A stretch of DNA of 64,000 nucleotides from Polaromonas sp. (GTDB taxonomy: Bacteria; Pseudomonadota; Gammaproteobacteria; Burkholderiales; Burkholderiaceae_C): the NCBI RefSeq assembly GCF_010365105.1, contig NZ_JAAFGZ010000001.1:124001-188000 (forward strand), written 5' to 3'. A program made the translations under genes and the position numbers. Below are positions 63,110 to 64,000 of the stretch, in pieces. The notes beneath the pieces were generated by a model. The model ran no database searches, was not told where the DNA came from, and saw nothing but the letters and a program-made list of their open reading frames with translations. The stretch's first letter is position 1, and every line of letters begins with the position of its first letter.

Positions 63110-63646
63110 ATGCACCTCCACAAGTCAGAAAAGGCCAAGCGCGAACTCAGCTCCAGGCAGCGTGTGCTCAATATTCGCGAACGGGGTGCACTTTTTCTCG
63201 CGGATGGTTGTAAAACGCAAGATGAAATGCAGGTATTGCTGCGCGATGATGGCAGCATCTTGCAAAAGCTGATTTCTGACGGGTATCTGGTCCGCCTTGA
63301 GGCAAGCGGTCACCGTGCATTGGCTCTTGAGACTAAAGTGGTGGCTCCAGCGCTTCAGTTGCCCCCGGCCCCTGTTGCACCACCTGGATCATCCAGCGAC
63401 AACTTCGACGGCAAACGCTCCTTGGCAACCACCCGAATGTTCCTGTTTGACATTTGCGAGCGAATGTTTTCCAAAAAGGCACCCGCACTGGCCCATCAAT
63501 ACCGAGATCAACTGCGACAAGCACGTGACCGTGAATCCATGGTGGCTATTGCTCGCGACATCATTGTGAAAGTGGAAGAAATTGCGGGCTCGGAACGAGC
63601 CGATGGCTTGAGCGAGCGCATCGCAATGATGTTGCCGCCGGAGTAA
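63110..63646 (+). CDS. Unknown protein next to phaC
   Basis: 178 residues in two parts. The N-terminal 70 (SSRQRVLNIRERGALFLADG and LQKLISDGYLVRLEASG) looks like a small winged-helix-type segment, then a Pro/Ala linker (LQLPPAPVAPPGSS), then a helical C-terminal part (TTRMFLFDICERMFSKKAPALAHQY and QARDRESMVAIARDIIVKVEEIAGSERADGLSERIAMM). No family recognised. It is convergent with phaC, separated by a hairpin. Regulation of PHA or a DNA-binding role is a guess. Confidence 0.65.
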   Translation: MHLHKSEKAKRELSSRQRVLNIRERGALFLADGCKTQDEMQVLLRDDGSILQKLISDGYLVRLEASGHRALALETKVVAPALQLPPAPVAPPGSSSDNFDGKRSLATTRMFLFDICERMFSKKAPALAHQYRDQLRQARDRESMVAIARDIIVKVEEIAGSERADGLSERIAMMLPPE

Positions 63647-63681
63647 AACTGGTTGCAAGCCTGGTACAACTGATGACAGGT

Positions 63682-63701
63682 GCTACTCCCGGAGGAGTAG
63701 C
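63682..63701. terminator. Hairpin between the convergent unknown gene and phaC
   Basis: GCTACTCC (63682-63689) pairs with GGAGTAGC (63694-63701) around CGGA. No U-run follows on either side, so its terminator role is likely but weak. Confidence 0.55.
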
Positions 63702-63704
63702 CTC

Positions 63705-64000
63705 TCAGTCTGCATAACGAATTTGTATGTAGTTGCCAGGCGCATCACCCAGTACGCAGGCAGGATTGAGGGGTGCAGGCGCTACGGGTGCGCCCGAACG
63801 CTCCTTCAACCAGACGTCCATGGCCTCCCACCAGGAACCCTCAAACGAGGGCGCATTGACAGCCCATTCGTCCGGGTCTGTCCAACCGTGGCCTGGCTCC
63901 ACGCTACCCCGTTGGTAGCTGCGGCGGGGGTGGCCCGGCTCCGAGACAATTCCCGCGTTATGCCCGCCAGCGGCCAGGATGAACATGGTGTGGGTATCCG
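63705..64000 (-). CDS. phaC: Poly(3-hydroxyalkanoate) synthase, 3' end only
   Basis: The C-terminal 97 or so residues of a PHA synthase; the gene begins beyond the window edge, and the frame is open to 64000. Readable: DTHTMFILAAGGHNAGIVSE (the catalytic His context GGHNAG), then PGHPRRSYQRG, GSWWEAMDVWLKERSG and APGNYIQIRY. PhaC polymerises hydroxyacyl-CoA on granules in the cytoplasm. The ATG at 63986 is internal. Class cannot be settled from this part, but the C-terminus suits class I-like synthases. Confidence 0.9.
   Translation of the reverse strand, partial: DTHTMFILAAGGHNAGIVSEPGHPRRSYQRGSVEPGHGWTDPDEWAVNAPSFEGSWWEAMDVWLKERSGAPVAPAPLNPACVLGDAPGNYIQIRYAD

Noticed and set aside
1..64000. 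CRISPR array
   Set aside because: No regularly spaced direct repeats with unique spacers were seen; the 13-base tandem before kfrA is too short.

Overview
The window reads as chromosomal DNA of a beta-proteobacterium of the Burkholderiales, most likely Comamonadaceae and close to Polaromonas. This rests on gene orders such as hemA-prfA and ubiE-Tim44-ubiJ-ubiB-fmdB-DUF502-aspS, the high GC of core genes, a PHA synthase, and two families of short interspersed repeats. The genus is an inference; no search was run.

Layout. 1-2.3 kb: prfA (cut by the window edge) and hemA on the minus strand. 2.7-8.2 kb: a minus-strand ugpBAEC-ugpQ operon for glycerol-3-phosphate and glycerophosphodiester use. 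8.4-20.5 kb: a plus-strand core block with a 1305-residue FAD/Fe-S oxidoreductase, a HIT protein, a DUF971 protein, the ubiquinone genes ubiE, ubiJ and ubiB, a Tim44-like protein, FmdB, DUF502 and aspS. 20.7-24.1 kb: a universal stress protein behind an FNR/Anr-like site, a soluble NarL-type two-component pair, an orphan receiver and a small phasin-like protein. 24.35 kb: tRNA-Arg(ACG).

24.5-39.1 kb is accessory. It has a low-GC stretch, an AlpA-like regulator, a mobilisation pair (small accessory protein plus relaxase), a KfrA-like coiled-coil protein behind iteron-like repeats, and a minus-strand type I restriction system (hsdM, a DUF1016 nuclease-like gene, hsdS, hsdR). No integrase and no duplicated tRNA end were found, so it looks like a decayed or partial mobilisable element beside imported restriction genes.

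39.5-51.3 kb is a complete-looking carbon-phosphorus lyase locus. phnF, a DUF1045 gene and phnN are on the minus strand. phnG-H-I-J, a GNAT gene, phnK-L-M, phnC-D-E and a PhnZ-like HD gene are on the plus strand. phnP is absent, and the DUF1045 protein (2H phosphoesterase type) sits where a replacement could be expected. Matching GntR/HutC-type operators precede phnG and phnC. 51.3-56.9 kb holds a hemolysin III-family protein, a hydrolase/M14 peptidase pair, two tiny overlapping ORFs, an OlsB-like N-acyltransferase and a histone H1-like protein. 57-62.7 kb holds a DUF2252 protein, a lipoprotein GlpQ, a TPR protein with a degenerate protease domain, and a UshA-like lipoprotein. The window ends with an unknown protein and the 3' end of phaC.

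A common thread is phosphorus scavenging: Ugp import, GlpQ and UshA in the envelope, C-P lyase, and a possible phosphorus-free ornithine lipid step. Two weak Pho-box-like sites fit this. All functional claims come from reading the sequence and from family knowledge.
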